Positions 1 to 5,852 of a DNA stretch of 6,503 bases are shown here, one piece after another. Source of the DNA: CAZTLI01 sp964614375 (lineage in GTDB: Bacteria; Chloroflexota; Anaerolineae; Aggregatilineales; Phototrophicaceae); contig CAZTLI010000313.1 of NCBI GenBank assembly GCA_964614375.1, positions 1-6,503 of the forward strand, given 5' to 3'. How positions within the stretch are numbered: the stretch's first letter is position 1; every line of letters starts with the position of its first letter. The notes below the pieces were generated by a model. That model was not told the DNA's origin. It was given only the letters and a program-made list of their open reading frames with translations, and made no database searches. The position numbers and the translations under genes were made by a program.

Positions 1-342
1 ATTGGCGATAGGCGGCAGAAATTTAATCACTTCCTCAATCGGCATCGACAAATCGACATCGCAGATAAAGCGATACTCGCCACAGGCTTCCAGCATACCG
101 GCCTTCACTGCCAGCCCTTTGCCGCGCGTCTCCACCTTAATAACACGTATATACGGATGAATTTCGGCAAATTGTCGCGCGACATCATACGTCTGGTCGA
201 TGCTGCCATTTTCAACAACAATCACCTCTGCCGCATAATCCTGTGTAGCGAGGAATTCATCAATCCGTTCCAGACAACGCGGCAGCCGGTGCTCCTCGTT
301 GTGTGCCGGGAGGATGATGGACAGAAAGGGCTGATTTTCCAT
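1..342 (-). CDS. Family 2 glycosyltransferase, ALG5/DPM1-like, N-terminal part (runs off left edge)
   Basis: The first 114 residues are present and the C-terminus lies outside the window. The N-terminal GT-A strand LSIILPAHNEE (about 7-17) is followed by VIVVENGSIDQT (40-51), ETRGKGLAVKAGM (71-83) and the DxD-type CDVDLSMP (94-101). In GT2 enzymes the DxD motif binds the metal and the nucleotide-sugar diphosphate. The RGKG...KAGM plus DVDLSMPIEE combination is typical of the dolichyl/polyprenyl-phosphate glucosyl- or mannosyltransferase branch (ALG5/DPM1), so the inferred job is loading a sugar onto a lipid carrier at the cytoplasmic membrane. The sugar and acceptor cannot be read from the sequence. 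ATG 342 is preceded in frame by TGA six bases upstream. A TTG at 348 lies 8 nt from GGAG (357-360), while that GGAG is 14 nt from the ATG, so a TTG start two codons longer is possible. It is the third gene of the minus-strand sugar cluster, 114 nt after the second. Confidence 0.85.
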   Translation of the reverse strand, partial: MENQPFLSIILPAHNEEHRLPRCLERIDEFLATQDYAAEVIVVENGSIDQTYDVARQFAEIHPYIRVIKVETRGKGLAVKAGMLEACGEYRFICDVDLSMPIEEVIKFLPPIAN

Positions 343-385
343 ATTCAATCAATAGACTCCGTTCGGACACGGATTCATTACGAAA

Positions 386-439
386 AGTATAGTGCCCGAC
401 TACGCCCCTAAAGATACGTGGTTACGGCAATAATCTCAA
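386..439 (-). promoter_or_regulatory. Candidate promoter for the partial glycosyltransferase
   Basis: On the minus strand TTGAGA (439-434) and TATCTT (416-411) are separated by 17 bp, a good sigma-70-like pair. A second -10-like TATACT lies at 391-386, without a good -35 at the right distance. The site is in the 114-nt gap before the partial gene, so that gene may have its own promoter in addition to read-through from the upstream glycosyltransferase. This is pattern matching only. Confidence 0.3.
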
Positions 440-456
440 GCCACGATTGACATACT

Positions 457-1422
457 CTAGCCCTGCGGTGGCGATAGAATCGATTCAATATAGGCCACAT
501 CCACTTTACGGGCAGCCTGTATGCGGCGACGTTTGCGCCATAAACGCGGCAGATACCAGCTTGCAGCCAGCATCCCGCGCAGGCGTGCCCGCGCTGCTGC
601 ACCACGCCACGCCCGCAGTGCATCCCATGCTAAACCCCATTGTGCCTTTAGAATTTTCCCGCCGTATTTGCGCCAGATTGCACCGGGCACATTTTTCACC
701 AGCACAAAAATCAAATTGCGCCCGTCATGATAACTCGCGGTGACGCCGCCCCCCGTAGCTGATAGGTGATGGTACACGATTGCCGCAGGGGTGTAAAGGA
801 CACGCCATCCCGCCAACTGCGCCCGCCATCCCAGGTCGATGTCTTCGAGTGAAAAGAAAAAATCGTCGTCGAGCAGGCCAATATCATTTAACATCGTCTT
901 GCGATAGACCGCCGACCCGCCACAGGCGCTAAACACAAATTCTTCCGAATCAAACTGACCTTCGTCCTTTTGCCACACACCGCGATTGCCCGCACGCCCA
1001 TCAACAGTGAAAAAGTCGCCTGCCGTATGAATGTGGTCGCGTTTATCAAACAGCAGCATCTTGCTGGCGACGATGCCCACATCACGATGACGTGCAAACG
1101 CATCAACAACTGCCGCTGCCCATCTCGGCTGAACTTCCGTATCGTTGTTCAACAGCGCGAGATAGTCCCCTTCCGCCGCTTCCAGACCGACATTACACGC
1201 ACCTGTAAATCCGCGATTTTCGGACAATTCAATCAGTTGAACGTCAGGATAATGCTGCTTGATATAGTCCTGCGACCCGTCCACAGACGCATTATCAACG
1301 ATAATCACCTCAATAGGTGAGTAGGTCTGCGCCCGCAGTGCATCCAGACACGTCTGCAAAAACGGTTGCCCATTCCAATTGGGGATAATGACGGAAAAAA
1401 GAGGTTGAGTCAGCGTGTTCAT
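457..1422 (-). CDS. Family 2 glycosyltransferase, rhamnosyltransferase (WbbL-like) type
   Basis: A complete 321-residue inverting GT-A glycosyltransferase, close to the usual 290-330 residues of WbbL-type rhamnosyltransferases. Visible motifs are FSVIIPNWNG (9-18), VIIVDNASVDGS (39-50) for nucleotide binding, ENRGFTGACNVGL (68-80), ALLNNDTEVQP (89-99) where NND replaces DxD as metal/diphosphate ligand, FSACGGSAVYRK (164-175), and the acceptor/base motif EDIDLGWR (193-200) followed by VYHHLSATGG (216-225). The C-terminal 70 residues are basic (RLWRKRRR near 293-300), consistent with peripheral membrane attachment. The predicted role is transfer of rhamnose or another deoxysugar to a polysaccharide or lipid-linked acceptor on the cytoplasmic face. 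The RmlD-like gene 30 nt upstream supports a deoxysugar donor, but the specificity is inferred. Start ATG 1422 has only a weak ribosome site (GGA about 11 nt away), consistent with coupling to the preceding gene. Confidence 0.9.
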   Translation of the reverse strand: MNTLTQPLFSVIIPNWNGQPFLQTCLDALRAQTYSPIEVIIVDNASVDGSQDYIKQHYPDVQLIELSENRGFTGACNVGLEAAEGDYLALLNNDTEVQPRWAAAVVDAFARHRDVGIVASKMLLFDKRDHIHTAGDFFTVDGRAGNRGVWQKDEGQFDSEEFVFSACGGSAVYRKTMLNDIGLLDDDFFFSLEDIDLGWRAQLAGWRVLYTPAAIVYHHLSATGGGVTASYHDGRNLIFVLVKNVPGAIWRKYGGKILKAQWGLAWDALRAWRGAAARARLRGMLAASWYLPRLWRKRRRIQAARKVDVAYIESILSPPQG

Positions 1423-1452
1423 TTATGCCGTTATCCATTTACAGCGCACATA

Positions 1453-2319
1453 TCACCCAACCAGTAAACCCTCTTTTTGCAAAAACGCATCGACGGCTTC
1501 TTGCCAGGGGCGCAAGGTGATGCCAAGCGTTGCGCCCGCGAGATTGGCGAGGCTGCTATAGGCGGGCGGTGTCGAAGGGCGTGGATATTCCTGCACGCTG
1601 ATGCGCGCGGGTTCGATGTCGGCAAATCCGGCACGATTGAGGAAATACCGGGCAAAATCCCAGCGCGAACAGAATCCTTCATTCACGAGATGATAGGTTC
1701 CGTAGCGACCCGTGGCGATGAGTTTGACAATCGCATCGGCTAAATCGTCGTTATAGGTCGGATTGGCAATTTCATTGACGACGATTCGCAGTGATTTACC
1801 CGCTTCCGCCGCATTGAGAATCGTCTGGATGAAGTTCTTGCCGCCATGCGCGAACAACCACGATGTCCGCACGACATAATGACGGGGATTGACCTGTACA
1901 ACAGCGCGTTCACCAACGACTTTACTATATCCATAGGGATTGACCGGATTGGTGACATCATATTCATAATAGGGACGGCTGCCTGTGCCATCAAACACTT
2001 CGTTACTGCTGACATAGAGCATGGCAGCGTTGATATTTGCGGCGGCAGCAGCGACATTTTGCGCGCCCAACCCATTGATGCGGACGGCCTTTTCCGGCTC
2101 ACGCGCACAGCCATCGACATCGGTCCATGCCGCCGGATGCAGGACGATATCAGGGCGTACATCGGCGATGAATTTGCGGGCAGCTTCAAAATCACTAATG
2201 TCCAGATGTTCAACAGCATCACCGATAATGTCTGCGCCCGTCACATCGTGATTTGCGGACAGAATTTTAACCAATTTTCCGCCCAACCGTCCACTCGCAC
2301 CAGTCACCACAATCCGCAT
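1453..2319 (-). CDS. RmlD-like SDR, probable dTDP-4-dehydrorhamnose reductase family
   Basis: A 288-residue extended short-chain dehydrogenase/reductase of the RmlD substrate-binding family, near the family length of about 290. From ATG 2319, the Rossmann glycine motif is VTGASGRLGG (5-14), then HPAAWTDVDGCAREP (61-75), the catalytic YxxxK in PYGYSK (Y129, K133), VVRTSWLF (149-156), and ANPTYNDDLA (185-194), the usual RmlD 'P-T-x-x-D-L' segment. The strand usually written STDYVFDG reads SSNEVFDG (104-111), with Ser in place of the catalytic Thr. RmlD reduces dTDP-6-deoxy-L-lyxo-4-hexulose with NAD(P)H to dTDP-L-rhamnose in the cytosol. The changed motif means a related 4-keto sugar reductase cannot be excluded. 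The upstream candidates GTG 2328 and ATG 2325 are rejected because AAAAGG (2333-2328) sits 8 nt before ATG 2319 and overlaps the GTG. It is the first gene of the minus-strand cluster. Confidence 0.88.
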   Translation of the reverse strand: MRIVVTGASGRLGGKLVKILSANHDVTGADIIGDAVEHLDISDFEAARKFIADVRPDIVLHPAAWTDVDGCAREPEKAVRINGLGAQNVAAAAANINAAMLYVSSNEVFDGTGSRPYYEYDVTNPVNPYGYSKVVGERAVVQVNPRHYVVRTSWLFAHGGKNFIQTILNAAEAGKSLRIVVNEIANPTYNDDLADAIVKLIATGRYGTYHLVNEGFCSRWDFARYFLNRAGFADIEPARISVQEYPRPSTPPAYSSLANLAGATLGITLRPWQEAVDAFLQKEGLLVG

Positions 2320-2327
2320 TGTCATCA

Positions 2328-2333
2328 CCTTTT
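2328..2333 (-). promoter_or_regulatory. Ribosome binding site that sets the RmlD-like start
   Basis: AAAAGG on the minus strand lies 8 nt before ATG 2319. It overlaps the alternative GTG codon at 2328 and is only 2 nt from ATG 2325, so the third candidate start is the only one with workable spacing. Confidence 0.6.
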
Positions 2334-2368
2334 AACTGCCGCACAAAACATCTCGCATGATAACCCGC

Positions 2369-2417
2369 TTGACAGCAATTGAATAGTGATAAATGCACTG
2401 ACTGACCTTTCAATTGC
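2369..2417. promoter_or_regulatory. Divergent intergenic control region with CAATTG inverted repeat
   Basis: Between the divergent RmlD-like and aminotransferase genes, GCAATTGAA (2375-2383) and TTCAATTGC (2409-2417) form perfect 9-bp inverted arms with centres 34 bp apart, about three helical turns. The left arm directly follows a consensus plus-strand -35 hexamer TTGACA (2369-2374), whose best -10 candidate is a poor TAAATG (2390-2395) with an upstream TG. Another plus-strand -10-like CATAAT lies near 2430-2435. For the minus strand, TATCAT lies near 2364-2359. The arrangement resembles an operator in a divergent promoter. No regulator gene is present to pair it with, and the function is inferred. 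Confidence 0.35.
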
Positions 2418-2457
2418 GCCATGCCACACGCATAATAGGTGACGCGCTCCACTCAAC

Positions 2458-2463
2458 GAAAGG
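2458..2463 (+). promoter_or_regulatory. Ribosome binding site for the class IV aminotransferase
   Basis: GAAAGG lies 10 nt before ATG 2474. The in-frame TTG at 2414 has no comparable site, and the 20 residues between them do not resemble the family N-terminus. Confidence 0.5.
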
Positions 2464-2473
2464 CCACCCGCCG

Positions 2474-3304
2474 ATGCCCTGCACCATTAAACATCTGACG
2501 CTACACGGATTAGCCGAGGTGGATTATCAGGCCGAGTCGCTCAACGCTGCGGTGCGGTATGAACCCGAAGACGGCGTGTATACTGTCGCCAACACATTCA
2601 ACACGTTTCAGGTGTTGAAATTCGACGCACATCTTGATCGCCTTGAAGATTCGGCGCGGCGGGCAGGCATCCCGTTCACGTTGAATCGTGTCCACCTGCG
2701 GCAGGGTTTGCGCCAGATGATCGCTGGCGCAGGCTATGGCGATGTCCGCTTTCGCCTTACCGTGCCGCGCAACACACCGGATACACTGATTCTGTCGATT
2801 GAACCCTTCGTCCCACAACCACAATCAGTGTATGAGCAAGGTGTGCGCTGCATCACTGCGCCCAACAGTGCCCGCGACAACGCCGCCGCCAAAACCACGG
2901 GTTGGATGCACAAGCGCGGTGCTTTGCAAGCAAAAATGACGAATGGCATCTACGATACATTTTTGTTGTCGGCAGATGGTCATCTCTTAGAAGGATTAGG
3001 CAGCAATTTCTACGCGATACTCGATGACGAACTGCGAACGGCGGGCGCGGGCGTGCTTTATGGCATTTCGCGGCAGATTGTGTTCACGGTTGCAGAGGGT
3101 ATCATCCCTGTGCGTGAAGAAGCGGCGCATCAAGACGATATTCCGCAGCTACAGGAAGCCTTCCTCAGCAGCAGCAGTCGGGGTATTGTGCCTGTTGTCG
3201 AAATTGATGGTGTGAAAATTGGCGCGGGTGTACCCGGCGCAAAGACTCGCGCCCTGCGCGCGGCCTATCTCGCGTGGGTGGATGCTCATCTGGAAGAGTT
3301 ATAG
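2474..3304 (+). CDS. Class IV PLP-dependent aminotransferase (IlvE/Dat/PabC superfamily)
   Basis: A 276-residue fold-type IV PLP enzyme, in the size range of D-amino-acid aminotransferases and aminodeoxychorismate lyases and a little shorter than most branched-chain aminotransferases. From ATG 2474, FDAHLDRLEDSARRAGI (50-66) contains the conserved Arg (R56) of the PLP phosphate site. AAAKTTGW (137-144) carries the Schiff-base lysine (K140). LLEGLGSNFYAI (171-182) contains the PLP-ring Glu (E173) and Asn (N177). LYGISRQIV (195-203) and the Ser run at 232-235 with VEIDGVKIGAG (242-252) match the remaining cofactor loops. The reaction is transfer of an amino group between an amino acid and a 2-oxo acid, or lyase action if PabC-like. 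The N-terminal strand DGVYTVANTFNT differs from the usual GDGxFET form, so I cannot choose a subfamily. It stands alone on the plus strand, divergent from the sugar cluster and followed by the toxin-antitoxin remnant. Confidence 0.87.
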   Translation: MPCTIKHLTLHGLAEVDYQAESLNAAVRYEPEDGVYTVANTFNTFQVLKFDAHLDRLEDSARRAGIPFTLNRVHLRQGLRQMIAGAGYGDVRFRLTVPRNTPDTLILSIEPFVPQPQSVYEQGVRCITAPNSARDNAAAKTTGWMHKRGALQAKMTNGIYDTFLLSADGHLLEGLGSNFYAILDDELRTAGAGVLYGISRQIVFTVAEGIIPVREEAAHQDDIPQLQEAFLSSSSRGIVPVVEIDGVKIGAGVPGAKTRALRAAYLAWVDAHLEEL

Positions 3305-3331
3305 TCGCTGAAACCGTTCCTACACCAATAA

Positions 3332-3463
3332 TCATGGATTCGTGGCATTGAACAGATGCAGCAAGAAATTCGCGCAAGTCACGGGGATTCGCTGCCGACA
3401 ATGGATGTCGTTGGCTTAGTGCGCGACATCCGCGCTGGTGAAGATGAATGCCTGTTGTCGTAG
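3332..3463 (+). pseudogene. C-terminal fragment of a VapB-type antitoxin
   Basis: After a TAA at 3329-3331, an open stretch reads SWIRGIEQMQQEIRASHG followed by DSLPTMDVVGLVRDIRAGED and ends at TAG 3461-3463. It is about 43 residues with no N-terminal DNA-binding part and no clear start (ATG 3356 would give only 35 residues). The helical, charged tail of the form MDVVxLVRxIRxGxDE and its 16-nt overlap with the PIN toxin start at 3448 match the usual antitoxin-then-toxin gene order. Calling it an antitoxin rests mainly on that position. In an intact module the protein would bind and block the PIN ribonuclease and repress its own promoter. Here the operator-binding domain is missing, so it is most likely non-functional. 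Confidence 0.5.
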
Positions 3464-3739
3464 ATTCAAAACATTTGGGCTGTCTGATGAGCCATTGCAT
3501 ACGCAGGCACATCGGATTTTGGCTGCGATGATGCGTTGCTGCAAAAAGCGTTTGAGCTTGCGGAACAATCGTCCGTGTGCCTGCGACGCGCACTATATCG
3601 CACTGGCTAAGCCCTTATCTTGTTAAGCCCTTATCTTGTTAAGCCCTTATCTTGTGCGTTCTGGATGGCTGACGAACGATTATTCAATGCAGTGAAAAGT
3701 GGTTTTTCAGATGCACGTTGGCCTGGTGATCGGAATTGA
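3448..3739 (+). pseudogene. Decayed VapC-like PIN-domain toxin
   Basis: Pieces of one PIN domain occur in order but in different frames. They are MPVVVDS (3448-3468, frame 1), FGLSDEPLHTQAHRILAA (3474-3527, frame 0), DDALLQKAFELAEQ (3527-3568, frame 2), NRPCACDAHYIALAKPLSC (3567-3623, frame 0), and after a tandem repeat FWMADERLFNAVK and the C-terminus (3659-3736, frame 2), ending at TGA 3737-3739. VapC toxins are Mg-dependent RNases of about 130-140 residues with four acidic residues. Three are recognisable here (DS near the start, the D of CDAHY, the D of ADERL), while the central Glu region is lost with roughly 50 residues near 3527. The ancestral start at ATG 3448 has GGTGA 6 nt upstream and overlaps the antitoxin end. 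With at least three frame changes, a deletion and in-frame TAA stops, no active toxin can be made. Confidence 0.8.
3608..3655 (+). repeat. Perfect 3 x 16 bp tandem triplication in the toxin pseudogene
   Basis: The 16-bp unit TAAGCCCTTATCTTGT occurs three times without mismatch at 3608-3623, 3624-3639 and 3640-3655. One copy fits the PIN reading frame (LAKPLSC then AFWMADE). The two extra copies add 32 bp, shift the frame by two, and each supplies a TAA in the incoming frame. The identical copies suggest a recent slippage or duplication event, or a sequencing/assembly artefact. Confidence 0.95.
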
Positions 3740-3749
3740 GCAGCATAAC

Positions 3750-3762
3750 GGCTGTATCAGCC
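3750..3762 (-). terminator. Weak hairpin downstream of the methyltransferase
   Basis: GGCTG-TAT-CAGCC is a 5-bp GC-rich stem about 32 nt past the methyltransferase stop codon on the minus strand, between it and the convergent toxin remnant. There is no T-run on either side, so it is at best a weak or factor-assisted end signal. It may also mean nothing. Confidence 0.2.
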
Positions 3763-3793
3763 AATGGCGAGAGGTCAGCATCCAGCGGCCAAC

Positions 3794-4696
3794 TCACTCC
3801 ACAGGCGCTTTGAAGTCATAGATGCCGTCGCGCACTGCCCAGCGCAGACCGCCCTCACTGATGAGCAAATCCCCCTCGCGGTGCAGCGCGTCCCCCGTCT
3901 CCGGGCACAGAAACAGGTCATCGTTGGTTATGTCACCGCGACTCAGATTATCCACCGCATCACCTGTAACAACGTTTTTTGTGAAAATGCTCGGCGCGAT
4001 AGTCAGTCCCGTGCGCTGCAAAATGCTGTCCATACCTGTCAGGAGTCCGGCAGGCAGCGTGCGTTTGAGCAGTCCCAGACGGAAAAACGATACAGGCACA
4101 CGCGCCTCAGTCGTAAATCCCGCTTTTGCCAGTTCATCGCCCATATAGGTTGGATGAAAGTCAAAATTGAGTTCCACAAATTCGACAGGCGCGCGATCAT
4201 ACGGACTCCAATTTTGGCGGCGCAAGGCATAGCGTAACATCGCCTTTAGATTGCGCTTGTTGGCAAATTCGAGGATAAACGTCGCGCCCGGCGACATTTT
4301 CTGGCGGATACCATTCAGCACAGCCGGGACATCCGCCATGTGATGGATGACACGAATCATCGTCGCCGCATCAAAGATACCCGGTTGGAATGGCAATTTA
4401 TAGATATTGGCAGCGACATAGACATAACCGTCATCACCAAACTGCTGGCGCGCATATTGCAATTGCGAGAATGAGTAGTCCAGCAGCACCACCTGTTGAT
4501 ATGCACTGTATTCATTCGTCAAGCGTCCAAAACCCGCGCCCAATTCCAGCAAACGCCGCCCATGAGTGGGTAATAGACGGCGTAGCACCTGCCGTTCGAC
4601 TCGATCTTCGTAATCACGTCCCCGCCCTTCCCAGAAGTCGGTACGATAGGTCGAACCTTCATAATCAATGATGCGCGGCGAATCGGTTTGTGTCAT
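3794..4696 (-). CDS. Class I SAM-dependent methyltransferase with Trm112-like C-terminal tail
   Basis: A complete 300-residue protein. The Methyltransf_11-type domain covers about residues 45-145: SAM-binding motif I LLELGAGFGRLT (49-60), the acidic end of strand 2 in VVLLDYSFSQL (69-79, D73), AANIYKLPFQPGIFDA (95-110) with the motif II/III region, and MIRVIHHMADV (113-123). Residues 146-245 are a variable region likely to hold the substrate. The tail LFLCPETGDALHREGDLLI...LRWAVRDGIYDF (261-295) resembles the Trm112/UPF0434 zinc-ribbon sequence CPxCxxxL...G..YPIRDGIP, but only one of the usual cysteines (C264) remains. The substrate is unknown: small molecule, lipid, quinone or macromolecule are all possible. 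Start ATG 4696 is well supported by AGGA (4706-4703) 6 nt upstream. It lies 65 nt downstream of the membrane-anchored gene on the same strand, so the two may be cotranscribed. Confidence 0.88.
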   Translation of the reverse strand: MTQTDSPRIIDYEGSTYRTDFWEGRGRDYEDRVERQVLRRLLPTHGRRLLELGAGFGRLTNEYSAYQQVVLLDYSFSQLQYARQQFGDDGYVYVAANIYKLPFQPGIFDAATMIRVIHHMADVPAVLNGIRQKMSPGATFILEFANKRNLKAMLRYALRRQNWSPYDRAPVEFVELNFDFHPTYMGDELAKAGFTTEARVPVSFFRLGLLKRTLPAGLLTGMDSILQRTGLTIAPSIFTKNVVTGDAVDNLSRGDITNDDLFLCPETGDALHREGDLLISEGGLRWAVRDGIYDFKAPVE

Positions 4697-4761
4697 ATCA
4701 ATTCCTGAAACAAAGTTTAAGACTAAAACATGCGTCTACTAACGATTCTCCTCATAAATCG

Positions 4762-5805
4762 CTATGGCGCAGGTGTCGGTTGAATCCCGGACGGCTGTTG
4801 GGGTTGTGTAACATCGTTGGTCGGTGGCGTCGTGCCGCCATCTGCACCCCCTACCGATGGCGGGTTAGGCGTTGTCCCCGTACTCCCATTTGATTGCGCG
4901 CTCCCACCTGCGGCTTGCGCGGCATAAGCGTCGATATTGCCATCATACGTCCCCGGCGGGACCGACTGCGACGACATCGCCGAGACAGCGGCAGCGTTAA
5001 CAGCCTGTGGGCCGCCTTGCGCCCAGATTTCAGGGCGAATCTGCTCGTCCAAGAGCGCGATACCACCCAGCGGCACGATACCCGTTGGCCTACTCACGAA
5101 ATCCGGCTGCGTGAAACCAAAGAAGGGGTACGCCAATCCAGCCGTGACAGAATATCCGGGCCAGGGCTGCGCGGCATAGGCATTGCCAGTTGGGTCGAGC
5201 AAATTGGGCGGGTCGCCGCTCAGGATGCGTCCACCAAAACCAATGGCGTCGCCAATGTTGTGCGGCAGTTCCGGGCTGGTGAGTGCCAGTGCCATTGGCT
5301 CAAATAACAAGCGTAAGTTGCGCGCGACATCGTAGAGTTGTGTATCTTCCAGCGGGATAACCGCACGCACATCCAGCGCCACGTCCAATTCTTCATCAAT
5401 CGGCACCTCTAAATTGAGCGCAACAGGCAGTTCGAGTCCGGCAGGCAGCGTGATATTGACGGTTGCAGGCACATTCGAGGCATTTAATCCCGGCAGATCA
5501 ATCAGCGCACTCACCCGCAGCGGCACAGGTTCGGTCAAGACCACCACTGTCGTCGTGTTCAGCGGCACGGTTAGCTGCACTGGAATCGTATCGCGGACGG
5601 GAATCACGGTGTCAATCGTGGCGTCCTGCAACCCGACAAAACTGCTGTGCAATCCTACCACCAGCGGACTCGCGATGTTATCGAGGATGTCAAAGATAAA
5701 AATGCCCAACACCAGCAGCACCACGACCAGAATCACATTGACGATAAATGAGAAAATAATCATGAACCGCCAGAACCATTTTCCAATACCTTTTAGCAGC
5801 CGCAT
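4762..5805 (-). CDS. Membrane-anchored protein of unknown function with Pro/Gly/Thr-rich tail
   Basis: I do not recognise a family. From ATG 5805 the protein has 347 residues. The basic N-terminus (R2, K5, K9, R13) is followed by one long hydrophobic segment (about 14-40), which suggests a signal anchor with the N-terminus inside and the rest outside. Residues 66-152 are beta-rich, with repeated short blocks of alternating V/I/L and Pro (DTIPVQLTVPL, LTEPVPLRVSALIDLP, LPAGLELPVALNLEVPI), as in an extracytoplasmic beta-sandwich or adhesin-like stalk. Residues 185-290 are Gly/Pro-rich with aromatic patches (QPWPGYSV, YPFFGFTQPDF). Residues 296-347 are low-complexity Ser/Gly/Thr/Pro/Gln and probably disordered. 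No catalytic motif is visible. ATG 5805 is preferred over ATG 5820 because AAGGAG (5817-5812) lies 6 nt before it, inside the longer reading frame. It has its own candidate promoter and may be cotranscribed with the methyltransferase. Confidence 0.82.
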   Translation of the reverse strand: MRLLKGIGKWFWRFMIIFSFIVNVILVVVLLVLGIFIFDILDNIASPLVVGLHSSFVGLQDATIDTVIPVRDTIPVQLTVPLNTTTVVVLTEPVPLRVSALIDLPGLNASNVPATVNITLPAGLELPVALNLEVPIDEELDVALDVRAVIPLEDTQLYDVARNLRLLFEPMALALTSPELPHNIGDAIGFGGRILSGDPPNLLDPTGNAYAAQPWPGYSVTAGLAYPFFGFTQPDFVSRPTGIVPLGGIALLDEQIRPEIWAQGGPQAVNAAAVSAMSSQSVPPGTYDGNIDAYAAQAAGGSAQSNGSTGTTPNPPSVGGADGGTTPPTNDVTQPQQPSGIQPTPAP

Positions 5806-5811
5806 ACCAGA

Positions 5812-5817
5812 CTCCTT
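5812..5817 (-). promoter_or_regulatory. Strong Shine-Dalgarno that sets the membrane-protein start
   Basis: A full AAGGAG on the minus strand ends 6 nt before ATG 5805. It falls immediately after the alternative ATG at 5820, whose own upstream AGGGG is 10 nt away. Perfect match and spacing favour the shorter 347-residue product. Confidence 0.7.
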
Positions 5818-5852
5818 CATTCAGGGAAAACCCCTTATTGGGACGCACCACC

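Noticed and set aside
417..445. CGTGG ... CCACG hairpin in the gap between the two glycosyltransferases
   Set aside because: The stem is only five base pairs with a loop of about 19 nt and no T-run, so it is within what chance would give.
447..743. Plus-strand open frame antisense to the rhamnosyltransferase-like gene
   Set aside because: Shadow of a well-supported glycosyltransferase coding strand. No domain is visible.
1846..2382. A 178-codon plus-strand open frame antisense to the RmlD-like gene
   Set aside because: The opposite strand encodes clear SDR motifs throughout, and this frame shows no domain. It is a shadow frame.
2414..2473. An upstream TTG start extending the aminotransferase by 20 residues
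   Set aside because: It has no Shine-Dalgarno, lies within the inverted repeat of the control region, and the extra residues do not fit the family N-terminus.
3165..3593. A 142-codon minus-strand open frame
   Set aside because: It overlaps the 3' end of the aminotransferase and the antisense of the toxin remnant. Its composition (Arg/His/Ser/Pro) has no recognisable domain and no ribosome site was noted.
3438..3626. A 62-codon plus-strand open frame that might be a small gene
   Set aside because: Its middle and end are PIN-toxin fragments out of step with their neighbours, and it stops in the tandem repeat. It is part of the pseudogene, not a gene.
3608..3655. A short CRISPR array
   Set aside because: The three 16-bp units are directly adjacent with no spacers, and they lie inside a protein-coding remnant.
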